Positions 47,801 through 60,635 of a stretch of DNA of 64,000 nt are shown piece by piece (the first letter of the stretch is position 1; each line of letters opens with the position of its first letter). Source of the stretch: Epiperipatus broadwayi (taxonomy: Eukaryota; Onychophora; Udeonychophora; Euonychophora; Peripatidae). The notes beneath the pieces are model-generated. The model did not search any database and was not told the DNA's origin. It saw only the letters and a list, made by a program, of their open reading frames with translations. The DNA is taken from the NCBI GenBank assembly GCA_028023455.1, contig JAQFVV010000142.1, positions 481,501 through 545,500 of the forward strand, written 5' to 3'. Made by a program: the position numbers and the translations under genes.

Positions 47801-49790
47801 CAAATCAGTCACTAAAATGCAAATAATATGACTCGGATGTATAAGAACATATTCATTCCTAATTCAAACCAACAGTCGATTTACTACCCATCTATATGTT
47901 TATAAATTTAAGTTTAGAATTTTAAAATAAATTAACAATGTAATATGAAAATGTACGTCTTCTTTGACGTAAATATTTAACATAATTTCACATTTAATTA
48001 CTACTGACAAAATAAATTTAAAAATAAATAAAACAGCGGTGTTACAAATATTATTTTAAAAAGATAATTGAATTATAATTTATCTTCAAATAAATTATAT
48101 TATTATATATCAAACATATGGTCTTGAAATACTTTTGCTTTTCTGAAATTCTATATAAGATTAATTAGCAAGTAGGAAAAGCTAATTACTTACTAGTTAT
48201 TAAAAAAAAAAGAATTGTAACAGCTGGTGAAATCAACAAATATATATTTCTTCTTAAAAGAACATTTTGAATTAATTTATTCTAATTTAATGATAGAACA
48301 TAATATATTAATTTCACTTGAATAACTTATATAATGATAATATATTATATATGTGTATGTGCGCGTGCAGGTGGGTGTACCGTGAGGTGGATCAATGTGC
48401 CATCTCAATACCGCATGTAACTTCGAATTACCTCAAGTCCAGCTTTTCTTTGAAATCTAGATGTTGCTGGAAATTACAATTGCTTTATAAATTAGTGTCT
48501 AATTACTTTGATTAAAAGTATTGATTATTTCTCGTCTTTATAATTATTTCTCCAAACCTAAGTTTAATTAAATTATATGTTACTATTTATTAGTTGTTTA
48601 TAAGATTTGTTTAAAAAATAAAATTACTTAGCGGTAAGACATATACTATTTCTTTTCTGAAAGCAGACACACTAGATAATAAAATACTAACATTGTATTA
48701 TTAGCATATTCCTTGCTTGTAATACAATATGTTCATAATATATTCTATACTTTTAAATTAAGTAATAAGATTAAAAATATGTTTCTACTGGTTGTGATTG
48801 GCTAATGTCTGAGACTTAGTAAAATTGATAAGAAAAATTTGTTTTCAAAATTTGAATCTCAGTAGTTGTAACATTTAATACTCAAGTTACAGTGATGAAA
48901 AGTATTTCAATTGAATTTACAAGTATGACATTACTTGAACAAATGCATTTTTCATGATGGTGGTGAAGACATTTGAGGATAAGTATCTGAGTCAACTGAT
49001 AATGATTGATTTTTTTTGGAAATGCATATTGGAACCATTTTTATACATCTTTACATATATGTTTTAATATTATAGAGTTTATAAATATTATTGAATATTG
49101 ATTATAAAAATTGATTTGAAAATTACACATTTTATTATAAGATGATGTTTGTTTATCTCATTTTGTAATTACTTTTAAGCACATTGTTATAATTAAACCA
49201 TAATATATGTAATAAATTTGAGACTAAATGTGACTGAGTGTGAATTATCCTGACCATTAGCATGTACAGTGGAATTCTGCACAATAATGTAATTGGTTCC
49301 CAAAACATGTTTTCTAATTTGTATGTCTATTCACTGGTATTTTTAAAATACATGTATTAGAAGTAATATGCAGATTCATATCCCACAATAAAATTAGTAT
49401 CTTATACAATCATTTAAATCATAAAAATGTAATACAAAAATAAAAATATAAGTGTAGAAATACATATACAATACTTATGATGTTTGAAACAAATTTCTTT
49501 TTCCAGATTCAACAATAAAGCTAACTGAATTTGATCTACCTAGACTCAATTAGAATCTTAACAATAGTTTTAGATTAATTCATGTTCCCTATGCTCATTT
49601 GCTTTAAAAACGGTATCTAGTAGTCACTGATCTATGCAAATGTGAACAAACACAAAATATAAACTACATGGTTAATGATTGTCAAATTTCTGGCTGCAGA
49701 AGTTGAATTGAATAACTTAATAAAGTTCCACTGATAAATATATTGTTGGCATCTTCTTTATGATATGCACAAGCACACAAAACTGAAGAC
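44841..49790. other. AT-rich intergenic sequence
   Basis: No gene is visible. The TA tract at 45082 is followed by taataaataaagtttgatat, also present between TA tracts at 15160. The TA tract at 47684 is preceded by gccgttaca. Frames at 45613, 46648 and 48318 have no recognisable family. Confidence 0.45.
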
Positions 49791-49840
49791 AAATAAAGAA
49801 ATGTATATATTTTTATTTTAATTTAAGATAGATATTTAAT

Positions 49841-49890
49841 TAAGTGGCTAAGCACTTTCAAGGGTCAGAGCCCTCATATTCATAGCCATT
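49841..49890 (-). ncRNA. Hammerhead-like motif, family F, copy 3
   Basis: Minus strand: helix I UGGCU (5 bp with AGCCA), core AUGAAUA (49883-49877), one extra U, stem II GAGGG/CCCUU with loop CUCUGA, GAAA (49859-49856), stem III AG/CU with loop UG, then U. Predicted cleavage is between 49850 and 49849. A3 and U8 replace C3 and G8 as a matched pair; the core otherwise follows CUGANGA. The same core occurs at 10.16 kb with G at position 7. Confidence 0.55.
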
Positions 49891-50033
49891 TTGTAAATAG
49901 ATAAGAAATTGATTAGGAGCGACCCCATAAATAGAAAAGACTCTTACTACAAAATATCCCGGAAATGGAATATAAGTAACTATCGCATTTGCATAAATTT
50001 ACATCGCTCCTAATCAATTTCTTATCTATTTAC

Positions 50034-50085
50034 AAAATGGCTATGAATATGAGGGCTCTGACCCTTGAAAGTGCTTAGCCACTTA
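50034..50085 (+). ncRNA. Hammerhead-like motif, family F, copy 4
   Basis: Identical motif in the right arm: GGCU 50039-50042, core AUGAAUA 50043-50049, U, GAGGG 50051-50055, CCCUU 50062-50066, GAAA 50067-50070, predicted cleavage between 50076 and 50077, AGCC 50077-50080. Confidence 0.55.
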
Positions 50086-50137
50086 ATTAAATATCTATAT
50101 TAAATTAAAATAAAAATATATACATTTCTTTATTTGT

Positions 50138-50371
50138 CTTTAGCTTTGGGTGCTTGTGTATGTTAGTGCATTTTATATTTTGCACTTATTTATGATATAC
50201 TGTTAATAATTAAGCCATCAAAAATCCATATAATAAATAATAATTATTAAGAATATCCTTTTATTTCATGATATTACAGTATGCACATTTTAATATAAAA
50301 ATTCTCTTTAATACTATATGCGTTTTTTTGCTTCATCTTATTTTTTAAAAAGGCAATCTATATCCAGAACT
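50138..50371. other. AT-rich intergenic sequence
   Basis: Nothing is recognised. Confidence 0.5.
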
Positions 50372-50498
50372 TAGATCTATCATAGTTCTTTTTTTTCATA
50401 TGTCAAAGCATTGATCGTGAAGCGAACCCGGGCCAGCTGCTTGGAAGGCAGCTATGCTAACCACTAGGCCACCAACGCTTGATAGATCTATCATAGTT
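50372..50498 (-). mobile_element. tRNA-Gly(TCC)-derived short SINE with target-site duplication
   Basis: The minus strand 50478-50408 is 71 nt of tRNA-Gly-like sequence: acceptor GCGTTGG, A-box-like tggcctagtggttagc, anticodon stem GCTGC/GCAGC with loop CTTCCAA (anticodon TCC), B-box-like gggttcgctt. The T stem is mispaired, so it is not a good tRNA. The 3' tail is tttgacatatgaaaaaaaa. The whole 95-base insert is bracketed by a perfect 16-bp direct repeat tagatctatcatagtt (50372-50387 and 50483-50498), which proves retroposition by target-primed insertion. It is unusually short, with no body region between tRNA and A-rich tail beyond about ten bases. Confidence 0.9.
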
Positions 50499-50509
50499 TT
50501 ACCTTTTCT

Positions 50510-51440
50510 AGCTTCAAAATCATGCTTTTTCTGAATATTCATGTTAGTTTTATATTATTCTGTTAGTTTTATAAGCCAATTTTTATTTATCATGATCAAA
50601 ATTAATATGTATTAAGTACATCGAATATGTATGATACTTCAACATTTTTAATGCTAAAGATATAAATAAAAACTAAATTGGTAACTCCTCAAAAACTTGA
50701 AATCAGATTAAGATTTCGCATACATATAACAAATGGCATTCATCATAATATTTAAGTTACACGATTTAGTCATTTTATTTTTAAAGCAACAATGAGAAGT
50801 ATTTACATTTCGTTATTAAAACTAAAGAGTAAACTTATTATTATTTTAAAAAAATATTTGTTTAATATATTTTTATTGCTTTTTAAGATGTTTTTTTTTT
50901 TTTTAAATAAAAAATTAAACTAAAAGTAACTTTATTTTGCCACCAACTTTAAGTAAACTGAAGATTATTTAGATAAAAAAATTAATTGTATAGTTTAAAT
51001 CTAGATTTAACATATGAAAGAAAGTACGTTAAATTTAAGCTTAATGCATCACAATACAGTAATTTGCGAAGTTTTAAATCTTTGAGACAATAATAATATA
51101 TTAATTACAATTGTGCGATTTTTTCGCATACGTTAGTGAAGCTATAATTATAATTTAAGACTTAATATACTAGCTTAGCGCTTTCGGCACACAATTATAA
51201 TTGCAATTTTATTAGTGAAGAAAAAAGACAATTTATTAAATAATATATAAGACTAATTTCTATATATTTGATAAAGCAATGCAGAGATTTGAAAAATAAA
51301 ACTGACAATTTGAATTAGGCAAATTAAATTGGTAACTAAGTAATATGTGCTCATTGTATGAATTAATAGTCATTGTTTATAACTTAATTTAGTAAAAAAA
51401 ACATGCATTGGAAAACAGGCATTAGATGATTTATGCACTG
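50510..51440. other. AT-rich sequence with a fragment of a family F ribozyme tail
   Basis: At 51175-51192 the minus strand reads GAAAGCGCUAAGC, the 3' half of the family F motif, without the core. Nothing else is recognised. Confidence 0.35.
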
Positions 51441-51451
51441 TACAAATCTTT

Positions 51452-51547
51452 TTTTCCTCATGTGTCATAGCATCAGCTGGGAAGCGAACCAGCTAATCCG
51501 GGACAACTGCCTGTAAAACAGTTGTCGCTGACCTCTCGACTATCAAT
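51452..51547 (-). mobile_element. tRNA-derived SINE, second family, copy 1
   Basis: The minus strand from 51547 reads gtcgagaggtcagcgac (A-box region), anticodon stem ACTGT/GCAGT with loop TTTACAG (anticodon TAC), a long variable region and a T arm CTGG TTCGCTT CCCAG, ending gatgc at 51470, followed by tatgacacatgaggaaaaaa. The tail resembles that of the tRNA-Gly family (tttgacatatgaaaaaa), so the two families probably share a 3' end. No target duplication is evident. Confidence 0.6.
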
Positions 51548-51549
51548 TT

Positions 51550-52615
51550 TAAAATTTGTTTCTTTAAAATATACTCTTTTCATTAGTCTAAAGCTCATAT
51601 TTTACATCAATCAATTATGATCAATTCTGCAAATCAATGAATATATAGAAAACAATCAAGTACTGTTATAAATCCATCTTACTATTCTAGTTTTATTCTA
51701 ATTGTTGTACTTCAAATTATTTTAATCGTATCTGCATCTTATTTACATACTCTGTTACCACAACAATTAAAAATTTCTAAAAAAATTGACATATTGTTTT
51801 AGGTAGTTGAAATGATATTCTAATAAATGTCATAATAGATATATTATTTTTCATCTCCCTTTTTTAAACTGTTTTGCCATTCTTCAATATAGCCTTACTT
51901 TTCTAATACAAATTACTATACTTAATATTATATGCAAATAGATTGTACATTATTCTTAGCTTTAGCACAGGCATACAATTATTCAAACATTCTGAACTTT
52001 TTCTCTTAGTTTTATAACTAAACTTGCATTATATAATTTAATTGAAACATGCCATTAAATATTTACCAAATTTGCTATTTCTATGTTATTTATTTTATCA
52101 TTTCAACCATTTTTTAAATAATAATTATCATTTTCTTTGTTATCTACAATTTATATCATCACCCAAATCTCAATACATAAATATTTTTATTTATTGTTTC
52201 TTAGCAATCATGTGCATTCTATTTTTATATTTATTTCAAATTCTTGTTCTATATTCTTCTAGTTTCTTACATTTTTTAATATTTTCTTTCACTTTCAAAT
52301 CTTTCTAAAACTGTTTAATCCCTTCTTTATTCATTTTTGTGATTTTCTCATGAAATTTTTGATTATATAAATTTCCACTGTGATGGTCTGCACTCTTCAT
52401 AGCTAATCTAAACATATCTATAAATTTTATTTTATATTTGTTTTATCAGAAATCATTTTCAAACATTTCTTTGCAACATGATATGTGCTTATATTACTTT
52501 TTTCTTTCCAGTCATCATATTTTCCCTCCATTCTATTGCTGTTATTTATTCGACACCTTTTTAAAAATGAATATTTCTATACTTTACATTAACTTTAATT
52601 TTTACTTTAAGAAGA
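51550..52615. other. AT-rich intergenic sequence
   Basis: The hydrophobic plus frames at 52042-52308 and 52438-52758 (upstream part) arise from pyrimidine-rich sequence and match nothing I recognise. Confidence 0.45.
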
Positions 52616-52760
52616 ATCATCATCATCATTATCAACCATTATCAATCTACTGTAGGATGAAGGTCTCTCCAAGTTCAATCCATCTTCTCCGATATTTAGC
52701 TTCTCTTCTCCACATCACCCCTGCACATTTTCTTATTTCATCCATTCATCTCATATGAAT
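52616..52760 (-). pseudogene. 5'-truncated RTE 3' end
   Basis: About 145 bases are nearly identical to 37628-37770, the end of the RTE RT frame on the minus strand plus its (ATG)n tail. It is a dead-on-arrival copy. Identity with the 37.6-kb element is high, so the family was recently active. Confidence 0.85.
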
Positions 52761-53505
52761 GGCTATATATATCTTAATCATTTTAATTTTATACTTCTTT
52801 ACTTTATCTAAAAACACATAATCTGAATATGTTTATAGAATAAACTATTTATATTGTTTCTTTAAAGGTATGACATTTTATTAATAATTAAATGTTGGAC
52901 TAATTCCACCAACTAATATTAATTGTTAAATATCTTTAAGAAAAAATCAGATTTTATTAGAACTTTTAAAATGCATTATAATGTTAATAATAGTATATAG
53001 GTTATTGCACCTTCCAAGAGGTATTCTTATACTTTCTTCTTAAGATATTAGTGGATTGACTAGTATTGATATTATTAGCACAGGAATCTAATCAAGTATC
53101 TTTAGATTTATAAATACTGAATTTTAAAGTGACTCTATAAAACTTGACTATTATATGATACAGAAATTAAACTAATAAACTGGCTGCAACCATAAATTCT
53201 GTATTTATAACATTAAAGGTTACATTGAAATATCAGCCTTTCAAGCTAATTGAGCACGTGCCTTTTGAGAGTGGGTTGTAATTTGATTACCATAATATTA
53301 TTGACCCCAAAGAAGACAAAAGAATACCACACAGAAATTTATGCTATATATAAACCTATATGCTATTACTAACAGTTGAATGTATTTGAAAAGATTTAAA
53401 TTAGAATTTTTTAAAAAAGACATATAATAATTAATACTTGATAATGAAAACAATCCAACATTTAATTACAAGTATATATTTATAAATTGTTGTTTACCCA
53501 GAAGT
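52761..53505. other. AT-rich intergenic sequence
   Basis: Nothing is recognised. Confidence 0.5.
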
Positions 53506-53506
53506 A

Positions 53507-53646
53507 TTGACTTTATATATACATTATTTTTTCCCCCATGTGTCATAGCATCAGCTGGGAAGCAAACTCGCTAACCCAGGACAACTGCTTGTAAAGTAGC
53601 TGTCGCTAACCTCTCGACCAACAATGCTTGACTATATCCATACAAA
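53507..53646 (-). mobile_element. tRNA-derived SINE, second family, copy 2
   Basis: The minus strand 53627-53548 (80 nt) has 5' GCATTGT pairing with TGATGC at the 3' end, ggtcgagaggttagcgac, anticodon loop TTTACAA (TAC), a long variable region (gttgtcctgggttagc) and a T arm, followed by tatgacacatgggggaaaaaa. Flanking ttgactttatatatacat (53507) and ttgactatatccatacaa (53628) look like a diverged target duplication. The long variable arm recalls class II tRNAs (Leu, Ser), but the anticodon would be Val, so the source tRNA is unclear. Confidence 0.65.
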
Positions 53647-53649
53647 TCT

Positions 53650-56600
53650 CATAACTTTTTTTCATTTACCATTTCTACATTTAAACATCAAAACTCTCTT
53701 ACTTCTTAACTTTATTTTGTCTTATTTTATTTCTATTGTTTTTTTTTATTATCTTATTATTTGTACTTAGTATTTACTTTTCATTACATTATTTAATCAA
53801 GAAAAATTACAATTTAATTATTGTAAGGTAAATTAATATTTTAGGAAATCATACAATTCAAATCAATTTTTTACTGCATTGAAGTTATAATAATTAAGTA
53901 TTTTATTCTAAAACAAACAGTCTAAAATATTTATTAGTTTTTCAACAAAAGACATTCAATTTGTCTTCTTATAATAAATCATATGAAGAAGTTAAAGTGA
54001 AATTTAGTAGTTAATTATTATTTGCTAATAATAAAGTAAAATGGATGTTAAGCTGTTTATCTAAGAGAAGATGTCTATTTACAAATATAAAAAATAAGTT
54101 AAAAGAAAGTTTTGTAGATGGTAAAAGTGATAGAACTAATAACAGAAAGTGCCCGTGAGCAGAGAAATTCTATTAAGAAAAAAAATAGGCTGTCATATTT
54201 AAATGTTTGAGATCGACTCATTTCTAGTTAGTAAGAAGATTCTTTATCACTAGAGGTAGAATATAATGCATAAAAAGTAAATAATGAGTTTCAGATATAT
54301 TATAGAATGGTAAAAATAAAAATAATGGAAATGTTGAAATCTAAAAATGCAAATGAAATAAAAAGGGCATATTTTGTGTTGTTAAAAAATAAGCTTTGTG
54401 AATCAACATCAAAATTTTGATAGTTGGCTGACGACCAAAATGAGTTGAGGTGGAAAGAAAAAATCTAAAATATAATTTTACCATCAAATATTACAAACAT
54501 TTAAAAAAATTATTCTGTCTTTACTAATTCTATAGATGGAAAACAATAAATAGAGCAAATTGGTCTTTCTGTTGTTAGGAAATGATGCAATATGAGCAAA
54601 TTGATCTTAAAATCATATTACATGTGTCACCAGTTATAATTTCTAATGTGAATATAATTTTTGTGTATTTGTTTACATTAGCAATTCTAGATAAAGGTGT
54701 GAAACATTATTATCTTGACTTTTAATAATATAATGTATTTATTATATCATGTAATTTTATGCAAAGACATATTTCATTTGATGAATATTATATTGATTAA
54801 AAATAATGAAAATATAATTTCTTTCACTTTACAAAGTTTAGGCATTATTTTTTTAATGTAACTAACTATCTTGGTGGTAGCTTTTATTATGATGACATAC
54901 TAATGGTTTGTCTTTTTGATCACCAGAAAAGCTTGGAATAATAGCATTTATTATTCTATTACCATCAATAAAAATTAGTCATAAACAAATAAGGCCACTT
55001 TAATGTCAAAAAAAAAAAAGACAAAGAGAATAAAAAGTTAAATATGAGTATTGGATAGTTATACAAACCAATATGAACAAAACTTTCATTTACATATGTC
55101 TTCCTATACTGTTCTTTTTTTTTTTAGTTTTTTCATAAATAATATGAAAACATTTTCAATTCTTTCCTTCAAGGGGAAGTTTTGTATGAATTAAAATTCT
55201 TGACATCTTTCTAATTCAATAAATTTTTTTGTCTAGAACAAACATTGTAAAATATCTTAATAGTTTGTTTATTCTATTAAAGTTTTATCCTTTTTTTAAA
55301 ATTTAAGATATGAATTATATTAAAATTATATTTCATTGCTTTAATTTATATTTTTAAAAAATATAAATTGTTATGTTTATTATTAAATTTCACACTAATC
55401 TGAAGCAAAATTATAAAATAAATTAACATATTGTATTCTTATCAATAATTTTTCAATTATTAAAACAAACTATAATAAAAAAAAAAACGACAGCCATATT
55501 TCTCTGCTTTGCAAGGAAGTAGTGTAAAGGAGAGATATCTACTGACAATACAAGCATGAAAATATGTTTTATGTTTGTAGCTCACCTGACCAAAGGTTGT
55601 TCGCAAATGCATGCATAATAAAAGAAAGTGTGTTTTTGTGTAGGTAAAGGATTGAGATATTTGAGATAAGAGATGACTTATAAACATTTAAAAATTTGAA
55701 AAAATCTATATTTTATTTTAAATTTAAGAATACTACTATTTTTTATAGCATTTTTTTTATTTCTTCATCGCGAATTTTACAGCAGTAAAAATTTAATTTA
55801 AATCTCTAATAATTTAAAACATTGTTATAAAGAAGTCGACTTTTATTACTTTCTACTATTATGCCAATATGTCAAGTAATTTTAACAGAATAAAATATTT
55901 TTAATTAATATGAAAAATCCCCAATAACTTTTTAAAAAAAGTAGATAATAAACTATTAATTAGTATAAAAAGACACTAATTGACAGCGAAATAATGTTAA
56001 GGGGATATTACAAATTATTCGGTGTAGACATAATTGTCATAATAATGAGAGTAGTAATAAATTAGTTTACCATTATAAATGCGTTTAAACATATTAAAAT
56101 TTCTATTTGCTAAATTATTGTGAAGCTGTGAAACGGAGTCATATAATTTATAATAAGATAAATTAAACTAATCTGATTTAATCTTTAATTGTTAAATATA
56201 AAATAAAAATAAATTGTTATGTGTTTAGTGGGTTGAAATAATAATCAAATATTATAAATTAGTTTTTATATTTTTCAAAATTAATTAAATAAAAAAATCA
56301 TTATTTTAATTAAAAGTAAATAACTTAATTAAACAGATTAAATTTTTTTTTAAAATAACTGTCAGCAATATATGTTTACTTGTGTTAGACGCTAATGACA
56401 AGATATAAATTACAAAAGATTTTTATTAATAATCAAAAAAAAATTAGTTATTCTAAATTTACAAATATAAATTTATATTTAAAATTATAAAAATAAAAAT
56501 AAAAATTTTAAAACGAAAATAAAAAATTTAAATTTTTTTCCATTTGACTCAAAAACATTCACACACACAATATATATATATATATATATTAAATATTTAA

Positions 56601-59600
56601 ATACAAGTAAATTTTCAAAGCCCTTCTAATATATATATATATATATTAAAGCATCTAACATACAAAAAAGAGTAAATATCAATAATCCATCCTAATATTT
56701 AACTCTAGAATCTTTTATGTAACGATGAACAATCAATTCGGTCATTAAATAGTAGTATTAACTATATCTTCAGACTGATGAATGCCATTATTGAGATATT
56801 CGTTTGGGACTAGTTGATATTATTTGATTTTAGAGCAGAGTTATATATATATGAGTAATTATTTATTCTGTTAGTCTAAAAATTATGTAAATTCATTTAA
56901 TTTAATTAGTGTTGATAATTGGAGGACAACCAGAAGGGTGTAGCCTGTTCCATTTTATTCACAGGAACTTGTTTACAGACTGATTTTTCTGTAGGTAAAA
57001 AATTATTTTATTTTAAAAAAATGAGTTTATGTTTTGATTTTAATTCAAGATCTCATCGAGAAACACAAAACTTCTGAATTCACTCAATTGTAGCATAGTG
57101 CAAGGGAAACTTCATCGTGTTTGTTAAAAAGAAAAGTCAGCTCTAATTTAACTCGCAAGTTAATTTTTAGTTTTAAATATATTTTTGTTTATTTCAATAT
57201 TTTTATTAATAAAATAAAATGCATTTAATTTCTATTTGTTTGTTAAAGATTAAAAAACCCATGTAGTGTGGGAAAAAATAAAGTGAATTGCAGTTTCAGA
57301 TGTAAATTGTTGTTTTTCTATTTCTCATTATAAATTAAAGATATAATACAACTTAAAAATATTTCATATCTTAAATCTAATTTAGTAATAATTTAAAAAT
57401 GTTAATTATTACAGCAGATAATTTAATTTTCTTACGAATTAAATTCAAATTAAAGATTAAATATATAACAAATTAAAAATATTTTGTCGTAATTATATTT
57501 AATCTTTCTTATATAGAGACTTAAAACTTATTAAAACTGAAATATATCTATAATATTCTTAATATTCTATAATATTCTTAATATTCTTACATATTTTTTT
57601 ATGCTTTATTCATATGCTTGATTTTATATTTGCAAAAATTATATATATATAAAACTTAAAAAAAGGGCATAATAAATAAATTAATAAACATTAAATAAAC
57701 AACCTCCAATGACTTTATAGAGTAAACAGTAACACATTAGATAAGCTCAGTGGGATCTCATATATATATATATGCTATAACAAAAAGAGGCATAGGAGTA
57801 AAAATAATAATTACTAGACATCCTACATATGATAATTCACAGTTAATAAATTTTAAGAGGACGAAACTATCAACACTCTCTGTCAAAATATAAATTCTCT
57901 TATTATTGAAAACATATTTTTTCTTATAATGTACATATATATTATATCCCCCTCCAATATAATAACACATCTCATCACCACAAATCTCTACATTTCATTG
58001 CAATGATCACTGATTGACAATTCAAAACTTTTACTAAAGAGTAATACGTTTTTAAAGTTTATTTGTAACATTTTACTTTTCAAAATAATTTCTTTTGCTA
58101 AAACAATTTTTTTGATTATTGATTACAATAATAGGATTTCAGTGTTCTTTATTAGATATAAATAATATTAAAATTTTCATTGTTTTATTTATTTATGAGT
58201 TATTAAAAATGAATGGCATCCTAGTCAAAATGTGAAGAGATATACTCTTATACCTAAGATAACGTCTACCTAATTTAAAATAATAATAAACTTTAAAAGA
58301 AAATATTTTAATTAATGTAAAATACATAGAAATTCTTGATTTTAGAATAAAATAATCTCCTAGGCTAACATCCAAAGACAAAGAGTGGATAAAAGATTTT
58401 ATGGTGACTCATGATATTCTTTTAACAACTCATATCAGATTTTTCTTATTATTTTGGGGTAAAAAAGTTAAGCATTAAATTTATGATGAATAATGAATAA
58501 GAAGATAATTTTATTGCAAAGGCAGTCTTCTTTTAATAATTGAAATTGAATTATAGCGATCATTTATGTTTAAGAAAATGGGAAAAAAAATTCTCTAGAT
58601 GGATTTTAAACATCTATACACCATTATAACAAAGTGATTTTTATATACATGTACTCTAAACAACTAGAATAAAATATAATTATGTCATTAATTATATAAT
58701 GTTAAAATTTCTGGATAAGTCATGTGTGATTGAGATGATATTAAAATATGAAAATTGAACAATGAAATATAACATTTATTTAGGCAATAATGGCAATAAA
58801 ATAAACAGCATTTTTGGAAATCTACAGACTTAAAATGAGCTGTTTATATACAATGCTATACAATCTTACTGAAAAAATACAATTTCACAAGTTTGCAGTT
58901 TACGGAAATAAACATGAATTAAATTGTAACTAACTATTTTAATTTGTCTGACTAATATAAGCTTTCTACATGGGTATTCTTACAATAAGCTATGCATTTT
59001 TTCTGATTGATAAAAGCTTTTTTTAGCTTAAGCATTATTATGGGAAGTTCAACATGTTTGCATACCAATCACACCAAAATATTGTCTCAGTGATAAGTAT
59101 ACCAGAATACTAATTATGTCCTCCCAATCCAGCAATGACTCAATGCTTAAAATGAGGTATATTGCTCATTTAGTTTTATTATCATTTTAAAAATTTAAAA
59201 ATAACTATTAATTTTATATTCTGGAATACTGACAAAATGCAACAAAATGTATCTACACATCAGAACCATCTCTAATCTACACCAAGTGCAACTGAAGAAA
59301 AGATATTCTTCACAAAGATGTAACAATATCAATTGCCATAAAAATAATGAAGTCCTGCAGTATACAACACATGGATACTTATAAAATATAACATTTTCAA
59401 AAGAAAAAGATAAATAAAACAATGAATCTAATGATGGATGAACTCAAAAGAGCATCTATATTTTGAAGGCAAATAAATATGCTAAGACTATTGTCTTTTA
59501 ACATATAAAAATGAGAATGAACCATCAGAAATATTAGAAACAATAGGGACTGACTCAGACAAATCATTTATGTGAAATATAAAAAATATATACAACTCAT

Positions 59601-60635
59601 GAAAAAATATCACCATAAGAGAGCGACAATGCAATAATCTTTTTATAAAGTATATGCATTAATAAAATAATATCATCAAGAGAGAAAGAGAGGTAGCAGC
59701 TATATTCTCTTTGGAAATATAATGGCAAGATGCCATATATTTTGTTTAACAAATTGTTTTGATTATTTTTTAAATAATAACTTTATATTTTAATCATCAT
59801 CATTACTTTTATGTTAAATTTATGCACATTGTCATATTATTATAGTTATAGTAGTATAATTTTAGTAATAAGATTTTCATTTATAAATAAATACTATTTA
59901 TGTTAAAATTGTCTTACAGCCATTTCACAATATTGTTACACCTCCGTTTATATGTTAAAGAATGTGCTGAATACAATATCAAAATTCTTATTTATATTTA
60001 TCCATAACTTGAAAAACTATATTATATTAATAGTTAAAAGTCTTATATTATCTGAAGAGTATTAGAGGTAATATGTAGATAAACATTATTGTCATACTCA
60101 TAATGTTATGCTATCACACATCCTGTTTTATTATTAATGATTAAAAATTTATTAGCATATAAAATATAATAAATGCTGAGTAAACTCTGAGATTGAATAT
60201 AAATATTAACATTCACATTTAATAGTACAGTAACTAATGCTGTTTATGTGACAGGTATTTTTTGCATTGTGATTGTATTGCCATTTCAAAAGGTTAAGCG
60301 AAATATTATGTAATTACCATTTGGTGATTGGGATAAATTTCATTACAAAATCTTGCCACTACATGTGACATGATAATGATAACTTTGAGGCACAAATTCA
60401 ATTAATAATGGCACCCAGATGCATGGCTTAATAATGATTTTGATAGAAGAACTAAATAATAAATAATAATCACATATTCCTTTAAGATGATTATAAACAT
60501 GTGTATAACATTAAAAATTAAATTTTGCACATATTTTAAAATATGACTATAGATGATGATTGGTATTTTAAAAACAATGATTTTCCTATTTATTAATAAT
60601 AATGGTGTTTGTCTCTATAGTGATATAGTAATTCT
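53650..60635. other. AT-rich intergenic sequence, no feature recognised
   Basis: Seven kilobases with only A/T runs and TA tracts (for example 56572, 56628, 57762). Short frames at 55460, 57758, 58193 and 59195 are hydrophobic or low-complexity and resemble no family. Confidence 0.45.

Larger units (their letters stand above)
49795..50137. repeat. Foldback with ~130-bp nearly identical arms, HHR-like F in each
   Basis: The left arm (from gaaatgtatatatttttatt) and the right arm are essentially perfect inverses up to ttgattaggagcga, with about 75 bases of spacer between 49930 and 50005. The high identity suggests a recent or gene-converted palindrome. Confidence 0.9.

Noticed and set aside
50408-50478. 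Functional tRNA-Gly gene
   Set aside because: T stem mispaired and the copy is bracketed by target duplications with an A-rich tail, so it is a retroposed SINE or pseudogene.
56770-56810. ctgatgaatgccattattgag
   Set aside because: No GAAA after a pairable stem; chance match.
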